From NCBI GenBank assembly GCA_004124295.1, contig SCKI01000014.1:1-64000 (forward strand): a stretch of 64,000 nucleotides of DNA, written 5' to 3'. The position numbers and the translations under genes are program-made. Shown here one piece after another: positions 8,599-16,529 of this stretch. A model generated the notes under the pieces. It saw nothing but the letters and a program-made list of their open reading frames with translations, made no database searches and was not told where the DNA came from. The stretch is from Fidelibacterota bacterium. GTDB lineage: Bacteria > Fidelibacterota > Marinisomatia > SCGC-AAA003-L08 > TS1B11. Every line of letters starts with the position of its first letter. Position 1 is the stretch's first letter.

Positions 8599-8846
8599 CG
8601 GGCCGCACGGCTCGCCGGCCCAGCCAGCATTCAGCAGTCAGCAGTCGGGGGGCAGCGCTCAGCGGTCAGCCTCTATCCACTATCTGACATCCAACCCTTC
8701 GACGGACCCGAGGTGACGGTCTGCTGACCACTAACGACTAACAACTAACAACTAACCCCCGCCACCTGCCCCCGCCCCCTGCCACTGTTTACCCGGCGTA
8801 TCCCGATACTTCGGGAGTAGACGGGCCACCTGCTCTCAGCGCGCCC
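8599..8846. repeat. Intergenic repeat mosaic before lepA
   Basis: About 250 bp composed of CAGCAGTCAGCAGTC, ACTAACGACTAACAACTAAC and CCGCCACCTGCCCCCGCCCCCTGCCAC units, plus the short inverted repeat TCCCGATACTTCGGGA. No gene was seen. Confidence 0.6.
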
Positions 8847-8852
8847 TAACTT
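8847..8852 (+). promoter_or_regulatory. -10 element TAACTT immediately before lepA (leaderless candidate)
   Basis: TAACTTCGCCCC ends directly at the lepA ATG (8859), leaving 6 nt between the hexamer and the start codon. Transcription from this element would begin at or next to the A of ATG. No ribosome binding site is visible. No good -35 was found at 17-18 bp. Confidence 0.45.
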
Positions 8853-8858
8853 CGCCCC

Positions 8859-10664
8859 ATGATCAACTCCCGTCTGCGGAACTTCTGCATCATCGCCCAT
8901 ATCGACCACGGCAAATCGACCCTGGCCGACCGGCTGCTGGAGGCCACCCACACCCTGCCGGCGAACCAGATGCAGGCCCAGGTGCTGGACGACATGGACC
9001 TGGAGCGGGAGCGGGGCATCACCATCAAGTCGCACCCTATCCGCATGATCTACCACCACAGCGACGGCCATGAGTATATCCTCAACCTTATCGACACCCC
9101 CGGCCATGTTGACTTTACCTACGAGGTGAGCCGCTCCCTGGCCGCCTGCGAAGGGGCCCTGCTGCTGGTGGACGCCGCCCAGGGCATCGAAGCCCAGACC
9201 GTCTCCAACGCCTACCTGGCCATCGATGGCGGCCTGGAGGTGGTGCCGGTCATCAACAAGGCCGACCTGCCCGCGGCGAGGATCGATGAAGCCCGGGCCC
9301 AGCTGGTGGACCTTATCGGCTGCCGTGAGGACGAGATTCTTACCGCCAGCGCCAAGACCGGCCAGGGGGTGGAGGATATTCTGACGGCCATCATCGAGCG
9401 CATACCGGCGCCGGAAGGAGAGGCCGACGGCCCTACCCGGGCGCTGATTTTCGATTCCATCTACGATCCTTTCCGGGGGGCCATCGCCTACGTGCGGCTG
9501 ATGGATGGCCGGCTGGCCAAGGGGGACAAGCTGAGTTTTTTCGCCCACGACCGCGAGTTCGAGGTCGACGAGGTGGGCACTTTCCGGATGCAGCGGGAGC
9601 CGGCCAAAGGTCTGGCGGCGGGGGAGGTAGGCTACATGATCGCCGGCATGAAGGATGTGGCCTTCCTGGAGGTGGGGGACACCATCAGCATCGCCGGGGG
9701 ACCGGCGGTCGAGCGCCTGGCCGGTTACAAAACCATCAAGCCGATGGTCTTCACCGGCCTGTACCCCGTCTCCGCCGACGATTACGAGAACCTCCGGGCA
9801 TCGCTGGACAAGCTGCGCCTGAACGACGCCTCGCTCTCCTACGTTCCGGAGACCTCCGGGGCCCTGGGGTTCGGCTTCCGTTGCGGGTTCCTCGGCCTGT
9901 TGCACATGGAGATCATCCAGGAGCGGCTGGAACGGGAGTTCGGCCTCAATCTGATCACCACCTCCCCCAACGTGGAGTACGAGATCACCACCAAGGAAGG
10001 CGAGGAGCTGGTCATCGACAGCCCCGCCGACATGCCCCATCCCGGCAGTGTGCAGGAAATCCGCGAGCCGTACGTGGCGGCGGAGATCATCACGCCCCCC
10101 GAATATCTGGGCAACCTGATGACATTGTGCCAGTCGAAACGGGGCATTTACCGCGATACCCACTATCTGTCGCCGTCGAAGGTGCAGCTCAAGTATGATC
10201 TGCCCCTGGCGGAGGTGATCTACGACTTCTTCGACCGCCTCAAATCGGTGAGCCGGGGGTACGCCTCCTACGACTATGAGTTCATCGATCACCGCCCCGG
10301 CAACCTGAAGAAGCTCGACATCCTCCTCGCCGGCGAGCTGGTGGACGCCCTCAGCACCATCGTCCATCAAAGCCACGCCCATGCCCAGGGCCGGGCCCTC
10401 TGCAAGAAGCTCAAGGAGGTGATCCACCGCCAGCAGTTTGAAGTGGTGATCCAGGCGGCCATCGGCAGCAAGGTCATTGCCCGGCAGACGGTGAAGGCCC
10501 TGCGCAAGCAGGTGACGGCCAAGTGCTACGGCGGCGATATCACCCGCAAACGCAAACTGTTGGAGCGGCAGAAGGAGGGCAAAAAGCGCATGAAGCAGGT
10601 CGGCAAGGTGGAGATACCCCAGGAGGCGTTTCTGTCGATCATGCAGATGGAGCCGGGGGAATGA
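8859..10664 (+). CDS. lepA: Elongation factor 4 (back-translocating GTPase LepA)
   Basis: 601 residues, the normal LepA length. The G1 motif AHIDHGKST (13-21), DTPGH, NKAD and SAK motifs form the GTPase domain. The LepA-specific C-terminal domain is present (KRKLLERQKEGKKRMKQVG). LepA binds ribosomes, acts on stalled or mis-translocated complexes and aids 30S biogenesis. The gene stands alone: repeats lie on both sides and there is no Shine-Dalgarno. The sequence TAACTTCGCCCC runs straight into the ATG, so the mRNA may be leaderless. Confidence 0.97.
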   Translation: MINSRLRNFCIIAHIDHGKSTLADRLLEATHTLPANQMQAQVLDDMDLERERGITIKSHPIRMIYHHSDGHEYILNLIDTPGHVDFTYEVSRSLAACEGALLLVDAAQGIEAQTVSNAYLAIDGGLEVVPVINKADLPAARIDEARAQLVDLIGCREDEILTASAKTGQGVEDILTAIIERIPAPEGEADGPTRALIFDSIYDPFRGAIAYVRLMDGRLAKGDKLSFFAHDREFEVDEVGTFRMQREPAKGLAAGEVGYMIAGMKDVAFLEVGDTISIAGGPAVERLAGYKTIKPMVFTGLYPVSADDYENLRASLDKLRLNDASLSYVPETSGALGFGFRCGFLGLLHMEIIQERLEREFGLNLITTSPNVEYEITTKEGEELVIDSPADMPHPGSVQEIREPYVAAEIITPPEYLGNLMTLCQSKRGIYRDTHYLSPSKVQLKYDLPLAEVIYDFFDRLKSVSRGYASYDYEFIDHRPGNLKKLDILLAGELVDALSTIVHQSHAHAQGRALCKKLKEVIHRQQFEVVIQAAIGSKVIARQTVKALRKQVTAKCYGGDITRKRKLLERQKEGKKRMKQVGKVEIPQEAFLSIMQMEPGE

Positions 10665-10808
10665 AGAAGTGGCAGTGGCAGTGGCGGTTGGCAGGAATCA
10701 GTTACCAGTCTTCAGTGATCAGTCGTCAGTCACCCTGAGGCTCTCGATCTTCCCCGAACGGCCATTTCTAATACTATCTAGAATGTGAGCAACACTGAAC
10801 AGTAAAGA

Positions 10809-11501
10809 TCACTCTTCCTCAAAGTCTCCAAATGGCCTGACGTGTTCTCGAAAATAATCGACCAAATAACCCATATACTTCTCAAAGTTGTGCTGCCCCA
10901 TACGGTCATGGCATTGATTGAGTTTTTTAATAAACTTGGAACTGTCTCCGCCACCCATTTCAGACCACAAGACGTGATATTCTAACCGCCTTAAATAGAG
11001 AGAAACCAAAAATCTGCCGATACGCCCATTGGCATCATAAAAAGGATGACATTTTACAAAGGCTTGGTAGAAATGCATGCTTGCAATGATGGGATCGTCT
11101 GGATCTTGTATCAAATGGCTCAGTGAGGATTGGACATCCCCCGAAATCCTTGCTGAGCTACTACCATGATATCTATGGCGATACTCATGCCTCTTTTGAC
11201 CCCCGAAACTGATTCTTCCTTGTTGCGGATCGGTGGGCTGTCGGTATTGCCCCGCATTGGATAAAATCCCTCTGTAGAGGTAGGCATGAAGAGTCAATAC
11301 GGTGAGTTCAAGCTTCTCAGGAATAAACCCGCCATCGGGCAGCAGCAATTCCGGGAGTTCTTGTTCGAGGAATTGGAGATTATGGTGACGATCCCGGACC
11401 TTGTAATATGCCCGGACCGCCGTTATTTTTTTCCGGAACCACCTTCTGACCGGGAAATCATTGAGCAGACCTTCAAGGTGTTCGAGGTCTGCTGGGTCAA
11501 T
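10809..11501 (-). CDS. Fic-domain protein, probable toxin of a Panacea-Fic pair
   Basis: The Fic core motif is HPFYDANGRIGR (consensus HxFx[DE]GNGRxxR, with Ala for the first Gly). It includes the catalytic His and supports AMP or other nucleotidyl transfer to target proteins. An upstream helix with ISGDVQ and the C-terminal YLVDYFREHVRPF fit the family. The first canonical start (TTG 11348) would remove a coding-like N-terminal helix region (DLEHLEGLL, RRWFRKKITAVRAYYKVR). The frame is open upstream to 11528 without ATG/GTG/TTG. ATT at 11501 overlaps the TGA of the antitoxin gene as ATTGA, so I use it; 11348 is the fallback. No clear inhibitory [ST]xxxE[GN] motif was seen. The gene is AT-richer than its neighbours. 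Confidence 0.75.
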   Translation of the reverse strand: MDPADLEHLEGLLNDFPVRRWFRKKITAVRAYYKVRDRHHNLQFLEQELPELLLPDGGFIPEKLELTVLTLHAYLYRGILSNAGQYRQPTDPQQGRISFGGQKRHEYRHRYHGSSSARISGDVQSSLSHLIQDPDDPIIASMHFYQAFVKCHPFYDANGRIGRFLVSLYLRRLEYHVLWSEMGGGDSSKFIKKLNQCHDRMGQHNFEKYMGYLVDYFREHVRPFGDFEEE

Positions 11502-12123
11502 TTCTGAAGGCGTTTTTCTTGAAATGTTTCAATGTTTTTTGTTTGAGAGAATAGAGATTCTTTGTATACTCTGAAAATGAATCATATACGAACACAGCTT
11601 CTGCTGCTTTAGCACTCATATCGAGTGCATAGGCAGCATCGTGGTCAGTCTTCACCGAATAATATTTTTTCGAGTGGATATCAATGGGAAAATTTTTAGC
11701 AAAAACTTGTTTGGAGTAATAGGACCTGATCAAATCTGCCGATATCGCATGATTATTTTTCGTCTGTAGCCAGGGGTCTTCCACATGCGTCATAGCCGAT
11801 AGCGCTATAGCACTATACGGCGCATAGCTCCCAATTATAAAGTCCGCGAATTCCCTTGGTATACCAGTCCAACCACTTTTCCCAACTTCCTGTTTAGGGA
11901 TTGGATTCCTACCATATTTTTTAAATTGTTGGTAGATCAGGTAATTTGTTGGACCATGTGTCCACTTGTCAAAATGTTCAGGGAATATGTTGGTCTCAGT
12001 AACCAAACCCCATACTTTAAGATAATATAGTATTTTCTGCAGCTTAAGGTGACTCAGCGATTTTTCACTAAAAACAGAGTGATTAATAGTATACTGCGCG
12101 AATGTGATTATGTTTGAACCCAC
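11497..12123 (-). CDS. Panacea-domain (DUF4065/SocA-like) protein, probable antitoxin
   Basis: 208 residues from GTG 12123, with AAAGGTGGA just upstream. The N-terminal two-thirds fits the Panacea domain (the family of phage GepA and Caulobacter SocA): KLQKILYYLKVWGLV, then a FDKWTHGPTNYLIYQQFKKYG segment. Panacea proteins are versatile antitoxins that neutralise unrelated toxins. The next gene downstream is a Fic protein whose frame overlaps this stop codon, so the two form a likely toxin-antitoxin operon with the antitoxin first. The pair is AT-rich compared with lepA before it and the phosphatase after it, suggesting recent acquisition. Confidence 0.75.
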   Translation of the reverse strand: MGSNIITFAQYTINHSVFSEKSLSHLKLQKILYYLKVWGLVTETNIFPEHFDKWTHGPTNYLIYQQFKKYGRNPIPKQEVGKSGWTGIPREFADFIIGSYAPYSAIALSAMTHVEDPWLQTKNNHAISADLIRSYYSKQVFAKNFPIDIHSKKYYSVKTDHDAAYALDMSAKAAEAVFVYDSFSEYTKNLYSLKQKTLKHFKKNAFRN

Positions 12124-12314
12124 ATGTCCACCTTTTTCGATTCTCTTCGTCCTGATGAAAGATTATTGCCCCCGTACTAAAATTGCAATTGAATTCTGTC
12201 GGGGGCCGATTCCCAAGGGGTAATTATAATCGAGCAAGCATTGCAGACTTCGGCAACTGGCCAATTTCGTCAGTATTGACTGAATCCTATTACCAACCCC
12301 TTTATCCCCCCGGC

Positions 12315-12368
12315 TAACTTCTCTTCATGGATCTTCCCCAAATCACGCCCGTAGACCCGGGGGAGTGA
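12315..12368 (+). promoter_or_regulatory. TAACTT element with a 13-codon leader ORF coupled to the phosphatase
   Basis: TAACTT (12315-12320) lies 6 bp before ATG 12327. That ATG opens a 13-codon frame ending in TGA at 12366-12368, which overlaps the GTG start (12365) of the phosphatase gene as GTGA. GGGGGA precedes the GTG. The arrangement would let a leaderless mRNA bring ribosomes to the main start. This is inference from spacing alone. Confidence 0.35.
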
Positions 12369-13162
12369 CCTCCTTCCGCCGCCGCATTGTCGTGGGGGAC
12401 CTCCACGGCAACGAGCGGGGACTGGACGCCCTCCTGGCCGACGTGGCCTACGTGCCCGGCAAAGATCGCCTGATCTTCGTCGGCGACTACAACGACCAGC
12501 CCCCCGGCGCCGGCGGCTCGGTGCAGCTGCTGCTCGACCGCCTGCTGGCGCTACAGCAGGCTGATCCCGACGGCGTTGTCTTCGTCCGGGGCAACCACGA
12601 CCAGATGTTCGCCGACTGGCTGTCCGGCAGCGGTCCCCCCGATGTGAGCTGGCTGTGGCAGGGGGGCGACGCGACGCTGGAATCCTACGGCATCACCGGC
12701 GAGGAGAACCGTTGGGACCAAGCCCTCGTGCCACCGGAGCACCGGGACTTCATCACCGGCGTGCCCCTGCCCTACTTCTGCGATGCCGAGCTGGTGGTGG
12801 TCCATGCCGGCTTCCGCACGGCGGAGCAGATGGCGGCGGTGGCGGCGGGGCGGCCCATTCGGCCCGGCGACCTCCACGATCTGATGTGGGACCGGGAGTT
12901 TATATTTGCCGAGGATGCCGGGACCCACGGGCTGTTCGAGGAGACCTTGGGCGACCGCTACCTCGTGGCCGGCCACTCTCCCCGGGGGCCGTGGGTCAAT
13001 CCCCGCAACCGCAAGTGGCTGCTGGTCGATTCACCGGGAAAGGGCGAGCAACTCTGCGCCGCCGTCATCACCGGCCCGGACAGTTATGATTTCCACTGCG
13101 TGACGAATAGCCCTGATCGCCGCCCGGCCCGCCGCCGGACCCAGTCGATACCGCTGACCTGA
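12365..13162 (+). CDS. PPP-type metallophosphoesterase
   Basis: 265 residues with all calcineurin-like metal motifs in order: GDLHGN (11-16), GDYNDQ (GDxxDR variant), RGNHDQ, HAGF and GHSPRG. This is the PPP branch that includes ApaH, PrpE and bacterial Ser/Thr phosphatases. The substrate could be a phosphoprotein or a dinucleoside polyphosphate. The final 20 residues are basic and specific to this protein. GTG 12365 with GGGGGA upstream is the only start that keeps the IVVGDLHG strand complete. Confidence 0.85.
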   Translation: MTSFRRRIVVGDLHGNERGLDALLADVAYVPGKDRLIFVGDYNDQPPGAGGSVQLLLDRLLALQQADPDGVVFVRGNHDQMFADWLSGSGPPDVSWLWQGGDATLESYGITGEENRWDQALVPPEHRDFITGVPLPYFCDAELVVVHAGFRTAEQMAAVAAGRPIRPGDLHDLMWDREFIFAEDAGTHGLFEETLGDRYLVAGHSPRGPWVNPRNRKWLLVDSPGKGEQLCAAVITGPDSYDFHCVTNSPDRRPARRRTQSIPLT

Positions 13163-13193
13163 GCAGGGGCCAGGCCGCTCCAATAATCGTACT

Positions 13194-13922
13194 ATGAATC
13201 GTTACCTGACCCTCTCCCGGACCCCATGGTACAGCCTGGTGATGGTGCTGCCCCTGGCGGCCATTTACGAGGGGTTGGCCTGGCTGGTGAACTGGCAGTC
13301 GGAGGTGCAGCTGCGCAACGGCGCCGATGTGCTCCTGCGGATGCTGCTGCGGACCTTCGGCCTGGCGACGCCACGGCTACTGGGCGCGCTGCTGGCGGCG
13401 GGACTCCTGGCCGTCTGGCTGTGGCAACGCTACCGGCACGGCGATGAGCCGCTGCAGCCGTCCATACTGGCCGGAATGCTGGCCGAGAGCGCCCTGTGGG
13501 CCGGAGTGCTGCTGGTGGCGCTGCTGGCTGCCGACAGTCTGCTGCTTCGCCTTGCAATGGGAGCCAATGCTGCCGGAGCCGTGCTGCCCACGGCCCTGCT
13601 GTCCATCGGCGCCGGCCTTTATGAGGAGGCGGTATTCCGGCTGGGGCTGATCGGGGTCCTGCTGCTCCTGTTCCGGCGGGTCCTGCTGTGGCACACCCTT
13701 CCGGCCAAAGTGGGGGCGGTGGCGGCCGCGGCATTGGTCTTTGCCCTGTTCCACCATATCGGCCCCACAGCCGAACCGTTCAGCTGGAACTCACTTGCCT
13801 ACCGCAGCGTTGCAGGGGTGCTTCTCGGGGCACTGTTCATCGTGCGGGGATTTGGTATCACGGCCTATGCCCACACCGGTTACGATCTGGTCGTTTTGGG
13901 TCTGTTAACCGTACATTCATAG
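13194..13922 (+). CDS. CPBP-family intramembrane metalloprotease
   Basis: 242 residues with about six membrane helices. The three CPBP (Abi/Rce1) motifs are present: EEAVFR (EExxxR) near residue 144, FALFHH (FxxxH) near 185, and HTGYD near 225 supplying the last metal ligand. Members cleave membrane-associated peptides or prenylated proteins, or act in bacteriocin immunity. The target here is unknown. The start lies 31 bp after the phosphatase stop. AATAAT sits 6 bp before the ATG, and no ribosome binding site is evident. Confidence 0.85.
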   Translation: MNRYLTLSRTPWYSLVMVLPLAAIYEGLAWLVNWQSEVQLRNGADVLLRMLLRTFGLATPRLLGALLAAGLLAVWLWQRYRHGDEPLQPSILAGMLAESALWAGVLLVALLAADSLLLRLAMGANAAGAVLPTALLSIGAGLYEEAVFRLGLIGVLLLLFRRVLLWHTLPAKVGAVAAAALVFALFHHIGPTAEPFSWNSLAYRSVAGVLLGALFIVRGFGITAYAHTGYDLVVLGLLTVHS

Positions 13923-13971
13923 GCGAAAAAACAACCCACAGGAAACAAGTAGAGACTTCCCCAACACAGAT

Positions 13972-14871
13972 ATGCATTACCACTCGCTCAAACTGGCGCT
14001 GCTCCTGGCGCTGACCCCCTCCGGCACCGCCGGGCAGGATGACCCCCTCACCGCTGCTGGACAGCAGGTCGGCAGCCCCTTTATTTCGTTCGATATCTAC
14101 ATCTACCCCGAGTACAGCCATCCCGGTGTCAGTGTGGTGATGGAGGGTGAACTGCTGCCCGGAGAATATCCCCGCTTCATGGAGATCCAGGTACCCACCC
14201 TTACCACCATGGGCCAGGTGCGCATGGGGGAGGACGATGAAACCGGCCAGCGGGTCGAAATCACCAGCCGGGACGGGAAGTTCTACCTGCCGGTCGATAT
14301 TACCGGTCCCAACTTCCAGATCCAGTACATCTATAATCCCTTTGAGGCTGAAACCGGGCTGCGGGAGTTTGATTTCGTACTGGCCACCAACGAGCAGCTG
14401 CCGGAAGTCCACATCATCATCCAGAAGCCGCTGCATGCGGAAAACTTTACCCACGACCTCAACAGCGCCGAGACCGTTGACGGCGATTTCGGACTGACCT
14501 TCTACCGGGAGCATATCCCCTCCCTGGCCGCCGGCGAGGTCCGCACCGTGCATGTCTCCTACATTAACACCCCCGGAATGCTTACCATCACCGCCCTGGA
14601 GGAGATCATGGCCCGGCAGGGCAGCCCGGCCCGGGCCTCCAGCGACCCCGGCAACATGACCCCCCTGCTGTTGGCTGTGGCCCTGATGGGAATCGGCCTT
14701 CTGGCCGTCATCTGGATGCGCAAGGGTCAGGGTAAAACCGCAGGGGTCGAGACGCTGGCCGGCGCCCAGCAGAAGCCTGCCGGAAGCGGCGTGGCCCGGT
14801 TCTGCGGCCATTGCGGCGCACCCCGGCACCCGGACGCCCATTTCTGCAACCAGTGTGGAAAGGAATTCTAG
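13972..14871 (+). CDS. Exported-domain membrane protein with C-terminal zinc ribbon
   Basis: 299 residues. A signal peptide (LALLLALTPSGTAG) is followed by a roughly 190-residue beta-rich periplasmic domain and one membrane helix (about 222-242, LLLAVALMGIGLLAVIW). A cytosolic tail ends in a zinc ribbon (CGHCGAPRHPDAHFCNQCG). The two CxxC pairs show the tail is cytosolic. I do not recognise the outer domain. The stop codon is directly followed by the lgt ATG, so the genes are co-transcribed. Confidence 0.75.
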   Translation: MHYHSLKLALLLALTPSGTAGQDDPLTAAGQQVGSPFISFDIYIYPEYSHPGVSVVMEGELLPGEYPRFMEIQVPTLTTMGQVRMGEDDETGQRVEITSRDGKFYLPVDITGPNFQIQYIYNPFEAETGLREFDFVLATNEQLPEVHIIIQKPLHAENFTHDLNSAETVDGDFGLTFYREHIPSLAAGEVRTVHVSYINTPGMLTITALEEIMARQGSPARASSDPGNMTPLLLAVALMGIGLLAVIWMRKGQGKTAGVETLAGAQQKPAGSGVARFCGHCGAPRHPDAHFCNQCGKEF

Positions 14872-15687
14872 ATGTATCCCGAACTGCTCCGGCTGGGTCC
14901 CTTTGTCATCTCATCCTACGGCTTCATGATGGTGGTCGCCTTTATCGCCGCCTATGTACTGATACAGCGCGACGGCAAGGAACGGGGCTGGCCCCCTGAG
15001 CTGGCTCAGGATTTGGTCTTCTGGGCCGCAGTGGGGGGCATTTTCGGGGCCAAGGTCTACTACCTGATTGAGAACATCGGCCGCGGCGCCGGGGAAAACC
15101 TGGCCGGTCTGGGCGACATGCTGGCCGGCCTGTTTACCCTCGACCTGGGACGTATCGCCGAGGGCATCCAGAATTTCGGCGCCGGCCTGGTATTCTTCGG
15201 CGGCCTGATGGGCGGCATGCTGGCCGGCACGCTCCTGCTGCGGCGCCGGAAAATGCCCTGGTTGTCTACTATCGACGTGGTGGCGCCCTACCTGATCCTC
15301 GGCTATGCGATTGGCCGCATCGGCTGCTTCCTGGTGGGTGACGACTACGGTACGACCTCCAATCTCCCCTGGGCCATGGCCTTTCCCAACGGGCTGCCGC
15401 CGACGACCGTACCGGTCCACCCCACGCAACTGTACGAGGTGATCCTTGGCTTGAGCATCTTTGCCTTCCTGTTCCGCATGCGGAAGCGGATCTCGTTCGA
15501 GGGCCAGCTCTTTGGCCTCTATCTGATGCTCGCCGGCACGGAGCGATTCATGATCGAGTTTATCCGCACCAACCGCCAATATCTCTTCGGCTTCACCGGG
15601 GCACAGTTTTTCGGGGTGGCCATGCTGGCAATCGGCGCTTATCTCCTGTTCCGGATGCCCAGGCGGGCGGCGGCGGTCCCGTCGTAA
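14872..15687 (+). CDS. lgt: Prolipoprotein diacylglyceryl transferase
   Basis: 271 residues. This inner-membrane enzyme moves diacylglycerol from phosphatidylglycerol to the lipobox cysteine, the first step of lipoprotein maturation. The Lgt signature is present: GRIGCFLVGDDYG, with the essential Arg in YAIGRIGCF, plus HPTQLYE and a C-terminal RFMIEFIRTN segment. About seven membrane helices are predicted. Its many probable substrates in this window include the lipoproteins at 6463, 23266, 45282, 48051 and 52221. Confidence 0.96.
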   Translation: MYPELLRLGPFVISSYGFMMVVAFIAAYVLIQRDGKERGWPPELAQDLVFWAAVGGIFGAKVYYLIENIGRGAGENLAGLGDMLAGLFTLDLGRIAEGIQNFGAGLVFFGGLMGGMLAGTLLLRRRKMPWLSTIDVVAPYLILGYAIGRIGCFLVGDDYGTTSNLPWAMAFPNGLPPTTVPVHPTQLYEVILGLSIFAFLFRMRKRISFEGQLFGLYLMLAGTERFMIEFIRTNRQYLFGFTGAQFFGVAMLAIGAYLLFRMPRRAAAVPS

Positions 15688-16529
15688 TCCGGGCCCCTAG
15701 CCGGCGGCAGTGGGCCCCCGGTCTGCTGGCCTGCAACCTGTCTCTCGCCATGCTGTCCGGACAGGGGCTGCCTCCGGAGATTCCCTTGCCCGCAGGTTCG
15801 GAAACCATCACCCGGGTGGCCGTGCCCCGCTGGCCCAACCGCTTCTATTATCTCGATACGGCCCGGATGGAGGTGCTGGTTGCCGACGGCAAGGGCCAGG
15901 TGTTGAATCGCTACGGTGGCTGGGGCTCGGGTCCCCACGCCCTGGACCTGCCCATCGGATTGGTGGCAGCCGAGAACTCCGTCTGGGTGCTCGACCAGGC
16001 CGCCCGCAAGATTGTGCGCCTCGATTCCCGGCTGAACCCGGTGGCCGAGCTGCCGCTTCCCGATACCGGCCTGCCCAGTTATTTTGTCCGCGATGCCTGG
16101 CAACGGTTGTGGATCGCCAGCGAGCAGCGCCCCGGACTGGCCATCATCGACGATATGGGCCGCCTGGTGGACCGGATCGGTGACGGCTCCGGCAGTGCCG
16201 GCCTGGTGCAGCACCCGGGTCTGCTGGCTGCGGACGGAGATGCCGTCCTGGTATGGGACCCGGTGGCCCGGGAATTGGTCACCATCGCGCTGAGCGGCAC
16301 GATTGCCCGGCGCACGGCGCTGGCCATACCCGGCCGGGTACTGGCGCTGGCCCCCCATGCCGGCGGTGTGGCCCTGCTGACGGATCAGGCTGTCTGGCGC
16401 TGGGCGGACGGAGAACTGGTCCGGGCCGCCGAAAACCTCCACGGCTGGGTGGACCTGGTGGCCCATGAGGGGACCCTGCTGGCGCTCCAGCCCGGGAAGG
16501 GACTGGCACCTATTGCGGCGCCTCGCTAG
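15687..16529 (+). CDS. Exported six-bladed beta-propeller (NHL-like) protein, probable ATC start
   Basis: The propeller region begins around LPPEIPLPAG and contains repeated blades (LYYLD/VWVLDQAARKIVRLD/LWIASEQRPGLAII type). The first ATG (15750) would leave no complete signal peptide. In the same frame ATC at 15687 overlaps the lgt stop as TAATC and opens RAPSRRQWAPGLLACNLSLA, a convincing basic-then-hydrophobic signal peptide. No ATG/GTG/TTG exists in between. I therefore start at ATC; a base error (ATG to ATC) is the alternative. The protein lies in the envelope operon between lgt and a large barrel and may be that protein's partner. Confidence 0.7.
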   Translation: MRAPSRRQWAPGLLACNLSLAMLSGQGLPPEIPLPAGSETITRVAVPRWPNRFYYLDTARMEVLVADGKGQVLNRYGGWGSGPHALDLPIGLVAAENSVWVLDQAARKIVRLDSRLNPVAELPLPDTGLPSYFVRDAWQRLWIASEQRPGLAIIDDMGRLVDRIGDGSGSAGLVQHPGLLAADGDAVLVWDPVARELVTIALSGTIARRTALAIPGRVLALAPHAGGVALLTDQAVWRWADGELVRAAENLHGWVDLVAHEGTLLALQPGKGLAPIAAPR

